In this document: in pieces, positions 52,183 through 63,689 of the stretch
Numbering within the stretch: the first letter of the stretch is position 1
Layout: each line of letters begins with the position of its first letter
Assembly: GCA_029237695.1 (NCBI GenBank)
Contig: CM055266.1
Span: 109,075,370 to 109,139,369, forward strand
DNA: 64,000 bases
Direction of reading: 5' to 3'
DNA from: Conchocele bisecta
Taxonomy: Eukaryota; Mollusca; Bivalvia; Lucinida; Thyasiridae
Position numbers and translations under genes: made by a program
Notes under the pieces: generated by a model
Database searches by the model: none
Told to the model about the DNA's origin: nothing
The model's input: only the letters and a program-made list of their open reading frames with translations

Positions 52183-52603
52183 CATACCGCATATAAAAAA
52201 TCCCAAAAGACAGGCAGCTGGGCGGGCGGCGGCTGCCACCCGAAAAGTTAAACAAGATAAAATACTCGCCGAGCTTCGAGAGGCTAAACAGTCGTTGCAA
52301 TCGGGGACGGAGACAGCAAAACATCTGAAGACAGAGCAATCGGGTTCAACAGATTTGAGTGCAACAACACCCCCAATTCACGAATTGGAAGCACACTCAA
52401 CACCCAATCGAGGTTGGACGAATCCGATTGAACCCCAATTCACGAATTGGAGTTGGGTTGTTGGTGGTGGTCTGGCAGTTGTTGGTGCCCTGTGCGTGTG
52501 GAAATACCCCCTATTACACCAATCCTTATCGAGAAAACAAACCCCATCAATTCATCCACAGTTACGAAACACCATTGATCGCGATCCCTTTTATATGCAA
52601 TAA
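52091..52603 (+). CDS. Basic protein with C-terminal TM, copy 2, intact
   Basis: 170 residues. MMTQDTPARVTEL, strongly basic helix NPKRQAAGRAAAATRKVKQD, KILAELREAKQSL, a Thr/Pro-rich stretch, TM helix SWVVGGGLAVVGALCVW and a short tail ending RDPFYMQ. Intact here and frameshifted in copy 1. Charge pattern suits binding DNA on one side of a membrane (inference). Confidence 0.7.
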   Translation: MMTQDTPARVTELNPIAPTQSSPSVTPPLDDIPHIKNPKRQAAGRAAAATRKVKQDKILAELREAKQSLQSGTETAKHLKTEQSGSTDLSATTPPIHELEAHSTPNRGWTNPIEPQFTNWSWVVGGGLAVVGALCVWKYPLLHQSLSRKQTPSIHPQLRNTIDRDPFYMQ

Positions 52604-52618
52604 TTATAATTATCAACA

Positions 52619-52852
52619 ATGGCTGAACAAGATGGTAAAATGATAGTGAATGCGCTTCATCACGCTGTGGTGATATCGGGTTTCAGTATCGGGTATGCTC
52701 GACTATCAAAGATGGCCCTAGGAGGGTCCGCTCCCAAATTGGACTTTACTGTGAGAGACATAGGGCTCGCGACCTTAGATGTAGCGGCCGCAGTTTGGAC
52801 CCGAGATTATCTAATTAAAGCTGGAATTCTACCCGTTAGTATATGGAAATAA
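52619..52852 (+). CDS. 77-aa membrane protein, copy 2, intact
   Basis: Same length and start (MAEQDGKMIVNAL) as in copy 1, with only a few substitutions. Retention of the frame in two otherwise decayed copies may reflect short length rather than selection. Confidence 0.75.
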   Translation: MAEQDGKMIVNALHHAVVISGFSIGYARLSKMALGGSAPKLDFTVRDIGLATLDVAAAVWTRDYLIKAGILPVSIWK

Positions 52853-53284
52853 ATGGCTTCAATCGCAGTAATAGTAGGTGGTGCGCTTGTAAACGCATTG
52901 GCTTTCAGCGGTAGCAACTTTATATTCTCTAAAATGAGAAGCTCGAACGTGGATGAGGAGCGCAAGCGTCACGATTTAGCTGTAGAACAACTCAATAGCG
53001 CAAAGGAAGCGTGGTCGAAAAAACGAACCGCCCATCTGGACTGGGTCAACGAAGAGCTTCGCCGCGAAAATCACGCGGTAAAAACTTTTCAGAACTTTGA
53101 AGAAGACAACCGCGAGTATGCGCTGGCATATCCACAGAAAAGTCTAGATCCAATGGATCGCGAGTCCCAACTTTCAGATTTCTATGTACCGTTAGAGCCC
53201 CAAAAAGACCGCGAGATCGCGTTCATCGTCGTGGGAATGGGTGTGGTGGGTATCGTCACCTGCTATATCCAATCGAGATTTTAA
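52853..53284 (+). CDS. Conserved membrane-anchored helical protein, copy 2, intact
   Basis: 143 residues, ATG directly after the previous stop. N-terminal hydrophobic helix, charged long helix (EERKRHDLAVEQLNSAKEAW...), LSDFYVPLEPQKDREI and a C-terminal TM helix (FIVVGMGVVGIVTCYI) followed by QSRF. Shows the normal C-terminus that copy 1 lost. Confidence 0.75.
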   Translation: MASIAVIVGGALVNALAFSGSNFIFSKMRSSNVDEERKRHDLAVEQLNSAKEAWSKKRTAHLDWVNEELRRENHAVKTFQNFEEDNREYALAYPQKSLDPMDRESQLSDFYVPLEPQKDREIAFIVVGMGVVGIVTCYIQSRF

Positions 53285-53360
53285 ATTAATTAATACTTTT
53301 TTACAAAATTAATATTTATTTTAAATAAAAAAAATTATATATATATATATATATAGAACG

Positions 53361-53720
53361 ATGTCAGTTGACGAACTTTATTTTGCTATGATCGATGTAG
53401 GCTACACGTCCCTTAAATACAGTTTACCCGGTGCAAAGAGTATGATTCATCTGGCCCGAGATTCTCTCGAGACGTGGCGCGAGGACAAAAAAGCGGCCAC
53501 CCTTTTCGTAAAGCGGGTGTTATATTCCTCCACCAATCCTGGTGGATTGGATGAATTAGATTTTCCCAAGTTCCTTCAGAACTTAACCCACAATCGCGAT
53601 TGTACTTCCAACAAAGGTTTATTATTATCGACGCAGTTACCGGACGATCTGGCGACGGCATGTTGGAGATTGTCCGATATATTAGAATACTTCGCATACG
53701 ATGAACACGCGCAAACTTGA
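53361..53720 (+). CDS. 119-aa protein of unknown function, copy 2, intact
   Basis: MSVDELYFAMIDVGYTSLK to YDEHAQT, preceded by a (TA)n tract. Three residues longer than copy 1 (in-frame change near GGLDELDF). Overlaps the integrase start by 20 bp. Confidence 0.65.
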   Translation: MSVDELYFAMIDVGYTSLKYSLPGAKSMIHLARDSLETWREDKKAATLFVKRVLYSSTNPGGLDELDFPKFLQNLTHNRDCTSNKGLLLSTQLPDDLATACWRLSDILEYFAYDEHAQT

Positions 53721-54738
53721 TACCAAACTATCGGTTCGCCTAGCGCGCAAGCTGGCAAACACATACTACAGCCCCCGCGGCTACTGGAAGGGACTCGCTG
53801 CCATCAAGAACCTCGCGGCGGCGACCAAGGTTTCAGAAAAAAAAAAGCTGTCAAGGAATGGCTCAAGAAGCAGGCCATCTGGCAGATCTATTTACCCGCG
53901 CCTCAACAATATTCCGCGCCCGAAATTCGACGTGCCGGTGCCGAACCAAGTTCACCAAGCGGATCTCCTGTTTCTACCTCACGATCGTGTCGGTCGCAAG
54001 ACGTACAAGTACGCACTGACAATCGTTGACGTAGCGAGTCGTTATAAGGGGGCTGAGCCGTTGGCCACTAAAGAGTCTAAGGAGGTGGCCGAGGCTCTTT
54101 CCCGAATATATAAGAGGAGTCCTCTCAAATGGCCGAATCTTCTCCAGGTCGATCCCGGCCGCGAGTTCATGGGCGCGGTCTCTCATCTATTGTCTAAGCA
54201 CAACGTTTCTGTCAGACGCGGCCTCGTCAACATCCACCGGGACCAGGGGATCGTGGAGCGCTTCAATCGAACCCTGGCTGAGAGACTGTTCGGACACCAA
54301 TACGCCAAAGAACTTGTAGACCCTCATTCACGATCGACCGAGTGGGTGGCCAGACTGCCCGCCGTGGTCTCCGCACTGAACGGAGAGGTGACCAGATTGA
54401 TAGGTAAGAAGCCCCTAGATGCCATCAAGTTTAAAAGGGTGACGAGCAAGCCCTCTGCCGTCTCGCGCGGGCGACCCGTTGGTTTAGAGGAACAACGGCT
54501 TCCATCAGATATTGACGTCCGGTACCTCTATCAACCGGGAGAGCTCGAAGGTGGCAGCCGCCGCGCGACTGATCCCGTGTGGTCTCTCAATGTATATCAT
54601 CTAGATCGATCTATTACCAAACCTGATGAGCCCGTGCTCTACTATTTGGATGATGGGCCATCTCGAGGGTTTGTTCGCGAAGAACTTCTTATGGTGCCTT
54701 CTGACACCCAGCTACCCCCGGATCGTCAGAGTCTTTAG
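53701..54738 (+). CDS. INT: Retroviral-type integrase, copy 2, full length but locally out of frame
   Basis: 345 codons open. Catalytic residues are all present: Asp in QVHQADLLFLP, Asp in LLQVDPGREFMG, Glu in GIVERFNRTLAERLF. An A-run expansion at 53838-53847 and a later one-base insertion near 53905 cancel each other, so about 22 residues before the catalytic core read wrongly. C-terminal domain with RYLYQPGELEGGSRR and VYHLDRSITKPDEPV. The best preserved core gene in the window, though the altered N-terminal stretch probably affects function. Confidence 0.9.
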   Translation: MNTRKLDTKLSVRLARKLANTYYSPRGYWKGLAAIKNLAAATKVSEKKKLSRNGSRSRPSGRSIYPRLNNIPRPKFDVPVPNQVHQADLLFLPHDRVGRKTYKYALTIVDVASRYKGAEPLATKESKEVAEALSRIYKRSPLKWPNLLQVDPGREFMGAVSHLLSKHNVSVRRGLVNIHRDQGIVERFNRTLAERLFGHQYAKELVDPHSRSTEWVARLPAVVSALNGEVTRLIGKKPLDAIKFKRVTSKPSAVSRGRPVGLEEQRLPSDIDVRYLYQPGELEGGSRRATDPVWSLNVYHLDRSITKPDEPVLYYLDDGPSRGFVREELLMVPSDTQLPPDRQSL

Positions 54739-54779
54739 TATTCTGTCCTTTTTTTTCAGATTTTTTTTTTTTTTTTTAC

Positions 54780-57709
54780 CTATCCTATAGGCTCGGTGTG
54801 TAACCCGTCTTCCATCACTCTCCTCTTGTCGTAGTACGCCGACAACCCCAACTTCTCCTGCTTGTACGTCTTCATCACCCCGTTAATCATTCGGAATCCC
54901 ATGTTCTCCGCCATATCCATACCCCCTTCGAGAGCACTCTTGTACCTTCCCCAAGTCAGATCGTTAGATCTCTTCGACATCCCCTTGGCCGAGTGCTTAG
55001 ATTTTCCATCACCACTCACGTAGTAACACTTGCTACACAGAGCGATGGCTCTATCCCCTTCGAATTCCAGCTTGAACAGTCCTGGAGTTCTGTTGCTCCA
55101 CACGTCCCACGCCAACCACTCGGTCTTCTCCTTATTGAACTTTCTATTCATCTTCTTTCTCACCACCTCCGCCAGCGTCTTCTCAGACACCGCGAAGTAC
55201 ATACTGTCAGTGTCCATCTGTATAAGTTCGAAATCTCCGCGATCCACGTACTTGTCCAAGAAGTCGTAGTAGAACTCCAGCATCCGGAGCTTGGCCAACT
55301 GGTAGACCGCTATGCCACACTGAAACGGTCTGTTGATCACCACTCGAGTCTTGCTGCTTGATATCTCGTAAGCCACCCCAATCTCCTCCAGGTCTTCGAA
55401 CCACGCCGACCTCAGTGCCCGGTCGACAGTCTTCTCATCCTTTGTATATGTGGTGTTCATGTGTCTCTCTTGTGCCTCTATCAGCTTGCCACAACACGCG
55501 TTGCCAACCAGTTTGAATATCTCCGCCAACACCGCCTTGCTCTTGTCTACGTCCCCCGTCCGTCTGGCAGCGGTGACCTCTTCCACGAACCATTGAAACG
55601 GTTTGCCGGGTGTGTAGTCAATCACCCTATGCACCGCCTTGACGATCAGACCGTGCTCCAGATACCACTTTAGCAGTGGGGAGTATATGATCATCTTCTT
55701 GGCGGACATTGCCCCCACGAGCTTTCTCTGTCCTTCGACTCTTTTCCTCCCGGTCCCGGCCAGGTAGTCCTTCATGTGCTGTGGAACCTCGTTCTCATCG
55801 ACTTCTCGATGAACAAACAGCGGTGACATTTCCGAGAACTTGTCTCTCAACGTTTCCGGGACCTCTGTATCCAACTCCGCAAATCCGAACCACTTTTCAC
55901 TCCTGACCTTCCTCACGAAACAGTCTATATACGACTGTCTTTTCCGGGGGTGTCACACGTCCATATCTGCTCCTCACCACAGGCATGTCCTTCGACAGAG
56001 TAGATAGGTACAGAGCATTGGCATCGTACCCAGCACCGCCTTGCACATCTTCTCCTCCCGACTCCCACCTGACCCCTGATCGTTGACCTTCCAGCCTCGG
56101 CGTATCTGGAGAATACTATGGACGGACCACCGACCAATCCCTGCATTCATCATCTCGTAAGTTTCAGACTTCGGCGACCACAGCTCGGGCGTGTCCGCCT
56201 TCCATCGATCGACCCGCGGAGTAGGTACTGAAGGATACACCGGGCAGAGACACAGCATCCTTGAGTATGTCCACCACCTCTCTTCCCCTGTAGAACTCAG
56301 TCATTTTAGTCAGAGCCTCCAGGAACGGTCCTACATCCAAGTCGTTGTAGTGTTTCAACCATTCCTTGAACGTCTTCATCCCATTTTCTCGGAATACCTT
56401 CTTACACTCTTTCCACTCGAACAACGACAGTAGGAAACTCACCTTCAACTTCGAGTACCACTCGGGATAGTCTGGCAGCCCCGGATGGTCGAGCTTGTCC
56501 GCGCTATCGAACCACTCGTACGGAAAGTGAGACTTTACCGTTTTACAGTCGTCCGCCTTAACCCACCGGTCGTACGTGGTACCGGGTCCCAGATACTGGA
56601 TGATGTCGAGAAATCTAAACTCCGGGGTAAACAGAAACATCGTCGTGCTGGCTCTCTTTCCGACCATCACCTTATTCACGGTGGCCGCCAACTTCTCTAC
56701 AAAGTACTGCTTGATGAGGTTCAGGCCGTACCTGCTACAGTTGAACCCCACCACCGGGACTTGGTCAATCCAAGAGATAATCTTTGCTTGCTGAGACTTC
56801 GATAACATATCTATGTCGGCCGGCAGATACTTATTCCTAACCCCCTCCCTGATTGCTTTGCCTCTCATCTGCAGCTCGGTCACGAACTTCTCGACTAGCG
56901 TATCGGGATCTCGTTCGCATATGTGTGTGATCCCTTCATGCATCGTATCCCCAACGACACCGATATAGGAACGTGCTCGACCTCGAAGGTCAGGTCTTTG
57001 GTGGGTCGCGTGGTTTTTGACTTGTCGAGATACGCCTCGAAGTCGTAGACTATCTGGTGAGGGTACAGAGTCGTCTCCTCCTCGCGTGGCGATTGTGGAT
57101 AGTAGGTATTCACCTCATTCAACCACTCGCACTCCCACATCACCACCAGCTCGTAACCCGCCTTCCTTATCTTGGCGTCTTGAATTTTCGTCCTCCTGTA
57201 CAGCGATCTCGCGTTACCTCTCATGCAATGCCTCGGACACCCGTGCCAGTAGCATCCGTGAAACTGAAACACGATCTCGGTCTCGTGACAGTAACCGTCT
57301 ACCGGATCGCCGGCCACCCGCCTCTCACCACCGTGACCGCATCTCGCGTGATGTATGTGCTTTCCCACCCTCTCTTCTTCTCTATTCAACATTGAATCGA
57401 CCTCTCGCTCGCTGACCCCTTGGGATAGAACGCCTTCTCGTAGGCCGACTGTGGTCTCTCTACCCTCTTACCTGGACATGTCACCACGGTCTTCCCACCC
57501 ATGCAGGTGGTCGCGTGCCTGTGCATGTTACACGACTTTGTGAACCGTTGTTGACATCCGGTGCACCCGTACTCGTTCGTCATCCTGCCGAGGTTCGTTA
57601 TGAGGAAAGAGTGACCTCCAAACATTCCTATCGTCATTATCTTCTCCCCAACCACGTCGTAATTTGCCGGAACCTTCATGAGGTACCACACTCCGTCGGC
57701 GGTGGGCTC
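54780..57709 (-). pseudogene. POLB: Protein-primed DNA polymerase B, copy 2, N-terminus missing
   Basis: Open pieces on the minus strand: 57709-57386 (C2H2-like finger CTGCQQRF...HRHATTC), 57392-56895 (YDFEAYLD exonuclease motif), 56943-56164 (GFNCSRYGLN; the Asp of this exonuclease motif is changed to Gly here), 55916-54780 (motifs B KLVGNACCGK and C MDTDSMYF). Frameshifts between 55916 and 56164 disrupt motif A. Upstream of 57709 (OTU-like and SAP-like parts) homology ends abruptly. Confidence 0.9.
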
Positions 57710-57710
57710 C
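57709..57710. other. Breakpoint between Polinton copy 2 and unrelated DNA
   Basis: Similarity to copy 1 ends after ggtgggctc; the next bases (cttcacacagtcgtgtggcc) belong to a different gene remnant. No terminal repeat or duplication is seen, so this is a deletion or rearrangement joint (or an assembly joint). Confidence 0.85.
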
Positions 57711-57732
57711 TTCACACAGTCGTGTGGCCGAC

Positions 57733-58725
57733 AAACTTACAAGGAGGTTTGTAAGTCCTACGTATCATACATTGCAGATCATTTTGGTGGCAGTGAGGTC
57801 GTCGTGGTGTTTGATGGTTACAGCAGCCAGGCATCTACGAAATTAGCGGATCAACGACGAAGAGCATCAAAAACCACATCCCGTGATATATTATTTGATG
57901 CAGACATGAAAACAGTGACTACCCAAGAAGCATTCCAGACTAATGGAACAAACAAATAAATATTGATAGTGGTTGTTGGAACAGACACCGACTTGATGGT
58001 AATGCTTGTCACAACGCACTGAACAATGCCACCTGCACATGTTGTCGAAGGGCAATACCTTGTTCGTGTACGACATTGCGGAAATCCAGCAATCTAGGAG
58101 AAGTTAGGCAACATCTAATGTTCATACACGAGATCACGGGATGTGATACAGTGTCAGCACTGTTCGGACAAGGAAAAAAGAAAGCATTCAAGCTTGTAGA
58201 GAAACATAAGGGTATTACTGGGTTGGATATGTTTACGAGTGCAACACGCACGAAAAAGATGTAGCTACAGTTGGCGAGCAGTTTCTTCTTCAGCTTTATG
58301 GAGCTCACAATGCAGACACTCTTGACCGCTACATATATCTAGCTTATAGCAGAGCAATAAGTCGCTCATCCCTCTTAAGTACGTTCAACATAGAATCTCT
58401 TTCGCCCACAAGTGCAGCAGCCAAACAACATTTGTACCGAACGTATCACACTGTACAACAATGGATGGGAAATACTCTTCCTCCACTCGAATGGGATTGG
58501 CAGCTAAAGGAAAACTGCTTAGTACCAACAGAAACAGAAAATCCGATTGCCGCCGCAAAACTATTGAAAATGGTGCCATGTGGTTACAAGAGCAGATGCG
58601 GGAAGCAATGTGGCTGCAGAAAGCTTGGACTTCACTGTTCTATGCTCTGCAGTCAATGCTTCGGACAAACATGCACAAATATAATACAAATTTCTCCTGA
58701 CGCACTCGACGATGATACACAATAA
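57733..58725 (+). pseudogene. FEN/PIN-like nuclease fragment with Cys-rich CXC-like end
   Basis: Pieces in several frames: ADHFGGSEVVVVFDGYSSQA...KLADQRRRA (to 57959); HEITGCDTVSALFGQGKKKA (58076-58264); and PTSAAAKQHLYRTYHTVQQW...NTLPPLEWDWQL, then CGYKSRCGKQCGCRKLGLHC...CSQCFGQTC (to 58725). The GCD...GxGKKKA block resembles the helix-two-turn-helix of FEN1/XPG-type nucleases and the end resembles a tesmin/TSO1 CXC domain. Such proteins are numerous in invertebrate genomes, probably spread by transposons. Frameshifts near 57960 and 58265 break it. Confidence 0.5.
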
Positions 58726-59680
58726 ATGTGACGTGCGTTTCATGGTGTAGTTATATATTTTATTGAATTCTGATATCATTGCTTTGGAAAACATTTTGCA
58801 TATTACAGGAAATACATTAATTCAGTCGACCATCTTGGCGACCATCTTGATTATATCAGTTAGACGCCATTGGGTACTAAACTGATAGTATACGTCAAAA
58901 GAATATGTCTCTGACTTTGATACATAGCAGATCTCTGCTTATTTGTGGGTAATTCATGATTGTACTGTTTTGGCGGCCATCTTTAATTTTACATAAACTA
59001 CTGTGGGATTCATGGAGAGCTTTGCTATTTTGGGTTTGATGGTATTCTGAATATGTTGCATGAATATTTCAGCTTTTGCATTTTTTCCGATTTCAACCCT
59101 AGTGCCATTCGGTTAACGCTTGTTTCTCACGTTCTGAGAGCTATGTATAATGCAATTGGCGGCCATCATGGACGTAATTTTAATACTAAGTTCTCAAAAT
59201 TTCTGTTAAAGTAGTTATGCGTTATATTCTAATTGTTTTGGCACATTTCATTCGAATTGGTTTGGCGAAAATTGCACTAGTTGTAGTTTTGGTCATTTTT
59301 GGTCGCCATTTTGGACGCCATCTTGTATTCTGGATTAAGCTCCACTAGGATTTATGAAGAGTTTTGATGTTATTTTTAATGATATTCTTAACATATTTTG
59401 AAAAATTCAGCTTTGACCTATTTTGTTTTCGATCTCAACCCTAATGCTCTTCGCCTACCTCCTTCCTTTCTCCCGTTCTTGGGAGACGACATGCAAGGTC
59501 ATCGAGCCAGTGCCGTCGTTAAATTCAAGCATTTGCATTTACAATAATATCTGTTTTCTCATACATACCACTGCACAGGGAGTCAGTGGGAGCCATAAAT
59601 CAGAAAATTAGACAACTTACAGAAATGAACATTCAGCTCAAAGTGTATTGTCTCATAAACGTCATAAACTACCAACATTT
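58726..59680. other. No gene; repeated GGCGGCCATCTT-like motifs
   Basis: Short motifs gaccatcttggcgaccatct (58828), ggcggccatctt (58972), ggcggccatcat (59159) and ggtcgccattttggacgcca (59304-59330) recur every 100-200 bp, followed by similar ...tttcgatctcaaccctaatg stretches (59090, 59430). This looks like a diverged tandem of about 340 bp. Confidence 0.45.
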
Positions 59681-59722
59681 TGGTAAATGTGGCTGTGACT
59701 GCAGAAATGGAGTTTACGGGTT

Positions 59723-59800
59723 TTGCGGCCAGTGTAGATCGAGGTTAGGCTGTGCATCTGCGCAGTCTGATCAGGATCTGCACTGTTCACCATTCCATCA
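59723..59800. repeat. Diverged copy of the cagtgtagat palindrome
   Basis: ggccagtgtagatcgaggtt ... gatcaggatctgcactgttc, related to the internal palindromes at 1860-1917 and 35.5-36.3 kb. Confidence 0.65.
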
Positions 59801-60099
59801 ATGAAACACCCGTTATGCATATCTGCCACATATTTGAGCCAGGAAATGGACATTTAATTGGTATGATGAACTTGTAAACACTTGGTAGTCTACTTGTAGA
59901 TGATGTAGACTATTTGTGCCCTTGTACCCTATGTAAAACATCGTACCCTATTGTGGATGATGTAGACTATTGTTGTCGCGCAGCTTGCGGACAGCGTGAT
60001 AAAGTTGGCACATTGGCGTACGTCCGTCCGTTCTTATTTGTTGGTTAATGTTTTTCAGTATACTATCAAGCCTCGGCGGGCGCGACATGCGGGCAGCGG

Positions 60100-63000
60100 C
60101 CATCTCGTGTATGCTTGTACCCTATGTAACTCATCATACCCTATTGTACCGTATATATATATCGTGTGTGCCTTATGCATATTGTGTACCCTATGTAACC
60201 CATTGAACCTTATCGTACTATAATGTAGATGCTGTAGACTAGTTTGTACCCTTGTACCCTATATAACCTATCGTACCCTTTTGTAGATGCTGTAGACTAG
60301 TTTGTGCCCTTGTACCTATGTGACCCATTGTACCCTATTGTACCCTATTGCAGATTATGTAGACTAATTTGTGCCCTTGTACCCTATGTAAGCCATTGTA
60401 CCCTATTGTACCCTAGTCTGGATGCTGTATTCTATGTTGTGCCCTTGTACCCTATGTAACCCATTGTACCCTATTGTACCCTAGTGTGGATGCTGTATTC
60501 TATTGTGTGCCCTTGTACCCTTTGTAACACATTGTACCATATTGTACTCTAGTGTGGATGATGTAGACTATGTTTTACCCTTGTACCCTTTGTAGCACAT
60601 TGTAACCTATTGTACCCTAGTGTGGATGCTGTAATCTATTTTGTGTCCTTGTACCCTTTGTAACACATTGTACCCTATTGTACTCTAGTGTGGATGATGT
60701 AGACTATTTTGTGCCCTTGTACCCTTTGTAACACATTTTACCCTATTGTACCCTAGTGTGGATGCTGTATTCTATTTTGTGCCCTTGTACCCTTTGTAAC
60801 ACATTGTACCCTATTGTACTCTAGTGTGGATGATGTAGACTATTTTTTGCCCTTGTACCCTATGTAACGCATTGTACCCTAATGTACCCTAGTGTGGATG
60901 ATGTAGACTATTTTATTTCCAATGTACCCTATGTAACCCATTGTACCCTATTGTACCCTAGTGTGGATGATGTAGACTATTTTTTGCCCTTGTACCCTAT
61001 GTAACCCATTGTACCCTATCGTACTCTAGTGTCGATGCTGTATACTATTTTGTGCCCTTGTACTCTATGTAACACATTGTACCCTATCGTACCCTAGTGT
61101 GGATGCTATAGACTATTTTGTGCACTGGTACCATATGTATCCCATCGTACCCTATTGTACCCTAGTATGGATGATGCAGACTATTGTTTGCCCTTGTACC
61201 ATATGTAACCCATTGTACCCTATTGTACCCTAGTGTGGATGCAGTATACTATTTTTTTCCCAGGTACCCTATGTAACCTATTGTACCCCATTTTACCCTA
61301 GTGTGGATGATGTAGACTATTTTTTTCCCATGTACCCTATGTAACCCATTGTACCCTATTTTACCACCGTGTGGATGATGTAGACTATTTTTTCCCATGT
61401 ACCCTATGTAACACATTGTATCCTATTGTACCCTAGTGTGGATGATGTAGACTATTTTGTTCCCATGAACCCTATGTAACCCATTGTACCCTATTGTACC
61501 CTAGTGTGGATGCTGTAGACTATTTTTTTCCAATGTACCCTATGTAACCCATTGTACCCTACTGTACCCTAGTGTGTATGATGTAGACTATTTTTTCCCA
61601 TGTACCCTATGTAACCCATTGTACCCTATTGTACCCTAGTGTGGATGATGTAGACTATTTTTTGCCCTTGTACCATATGTACCCCATTGTACCCTATTGT
61701 ACCCTAGTGTGGATGATGTAGACTATTTTTCTCCCATGTACCCTATGTAACCCATTGTGCCCTATTGTACCCTAGTGTGGATGATGTAGACTATTTTTTT
61801 CCCTTGTACCCTATGTAACCCATGTACCCTATCGTACCCTAGTGTGGATGCTGTAGACTATTTTGTGTACTGGTACCATATGTAGCCTATTGTACCCTAT
61901 TGTACCCTAGTGTCGATGCTGTATACTATTTTTTTCCCTTGTACCCTATGTAACCCAGTGTACCCTATAGTACCCTAGTGTGGATGCTGTAGACTATTGT
62001 GTGCTCTTGTACCCTATGTAACCCATTGTTCCATATTGTAGATGCTGTAGACTAGTTTGTGCCCTTCTACCCTATGTACCCTGTACTCACCCTATTGTAG
62101 ATGCTGTAAACTAGTTTGTGCCCTTGTACCCTATGGAACCCATTATACCCTATTGTACCCTAGTGTGGATGCTGTAGACTATTATGTGCCATTGTACCCT
62201 ATAAATCCATTGTATCCTATTGTACCCTAGTGTGGATGCTGTAGACTGTTGTGTGCCCTTGCACCCTATGTAACCCATTGTACCCTATTGCACCCTATTG
62301 TAGATGCTGTAGACTTCTTTGTGCCCTTGTACCCTATGTAACCCATTGTACCCTATTGCACCCTATTGTAGATGCTGTAGACTAGTTTGTGCCCTTTGCC
62401 TTGTACCCTATGTAACCCATTGTACCCTAGTTTACCCTATTGTGGATGCTGTAGACTATTTTGTGCACTTGTACCATATGTAGCCCATTGTACCCTATTG
62501 TACCCTAGTGTGGATGATGTAGACTATTTTTTGCCCTTGTACCATATGTAACCCATTGTACCCTAGTGTACCCTATTGTGGATGCTGTAGACTATTTTGT
62601 GCACTTGTACCATATGTAACCCATTGTACCCTATTGTACCCTAGTGTGGATGATGTAGACTATTTTTGTCCCATGTACCCTATGTAACCCATTGTACCCT
62701 ATTTTACCCTAGTGTGGATGATGTAGACTATTTTTTTCCCATGTACCCTATGTAACCCATTGTACCCTATTTTACCCTAGTGTGGATGATGTAGACTATT
62801 TTTTTCCCTTGTACCCTATGTAACCCATTGTACCCTATCGTACCCTAGTGTGGATGCTGTAGACTATTTTGTGTACTGGTACCATATGTAGCCCATTGTA
62901 CCCTAGTGTACCCTAATGTGGATGCTGTATACTATTGTGTGCCCTTGTACCCTATGTAACACATTGTACCCTATTGTACATTAGTGTGGATGATGTAGAC

Positions 63001-63680
63001 TATTTTGTGCCTTTGTATCCTATGTAACCCATTGTACCCTATAGTACCCTAGTGTGGATGCTGTAGACTATTTTGTGCACTGGCACCCTATGTAGCCCAT
63101 TGTACCCTATTGTACCCTAGTGTGGATGATGTATACTATTTTGTGCCCTTGTACCCTATGTAACCCAATGTACCCTATTGCACCCTATTGTAAATGCTGT
63201 AGACTACTTTGTGCCCTTTTACCCTATGTAACCGATTGTACCCTAGTGTGGATGGTGTAGACTATTATGTGCCATTGTACCCTATTGTAGATGCTGTAGA
63301 CTAGTTTGTGCTCTTGTACTCTATGTAACCCATTGTACCCTATTGTACCCTAGTGTGGATGCTGTAGACTATGTTGTGCCCTTGTACCCTATGTAACCCA
63401 TTGTACCATAGTGTACCCTATTGTAGATGTTGTGGACAATTGTTTGCCCTTGTACCCTATGTAAACCATTGTACCCTAGTGTGGATGCTGTAGACTAGTT
63501 TGTGCCCTTGTACCCTATGTAACCCATTGTACCCTATTGCACCCTATTGTAGATGCTGCAGACTAGTTTGTGCCCTTGTACCCTATGTAACCAATTGTAC
63601 CCTATTGTAGATGCTGTTGACTTATGTATGCTTTTTACCCCATGTAGACTATTGTGTATGGTTGTACCCTATTTAACCCA
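60100..63680. repeat. 68-bp minisatellite array, about 50 copies
   Basis: The consensus order is ttgtaccctatgtaacccat, tgtaccctattgtaccctag, tgtggatgatgtagactatt, ttgtgccc. Variants (gatgctg for gatgatg; agtttg for tttttg) are interspersed, and the first part (to about 60.5 kb) and last part (from about 62.0 kb) have shortened units. No coding capacity. Confidence 0.9.
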
Positions 63681-63689
63681 CTGTTTACA

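Larger units (their letters stand above)
40511..57709. mobile_element. Maverick/Polinton element, copy 2, right end missing
   Basis: Same gene order as copy 1 and high nucleotide similarity from the left TIR to 57709, where the match to copy 1 stops inside the polymerase gene (copy 1 position 20729). About 1.45 kb, including the polymerase N-terminus, subterminal repeats and right TIR, is absent. The left flank (a MITE) is unrelated to that of copy 1, so the two are separate insertions. Damage differs from copy 1 in nearly every gene. A 465-bp SINE-like insertion lies at 42666-43130. Confidence 0.95.

Noticed and set aside
40511..57709. Segmental duplication as the origin of the two Polintons
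   Set aside because: Flanking DNA differs (LINE in one case, MITE in the other), so separate insertions are more likely.
60100..63680. Telomere or CRISPR-like array
   Set aside because: The motif is taccctat/taccctag, not the (ttaggg)n telomere repeat, and there are no unique spacers; it is an ordinary minisatellite in eukaryotic DNA.
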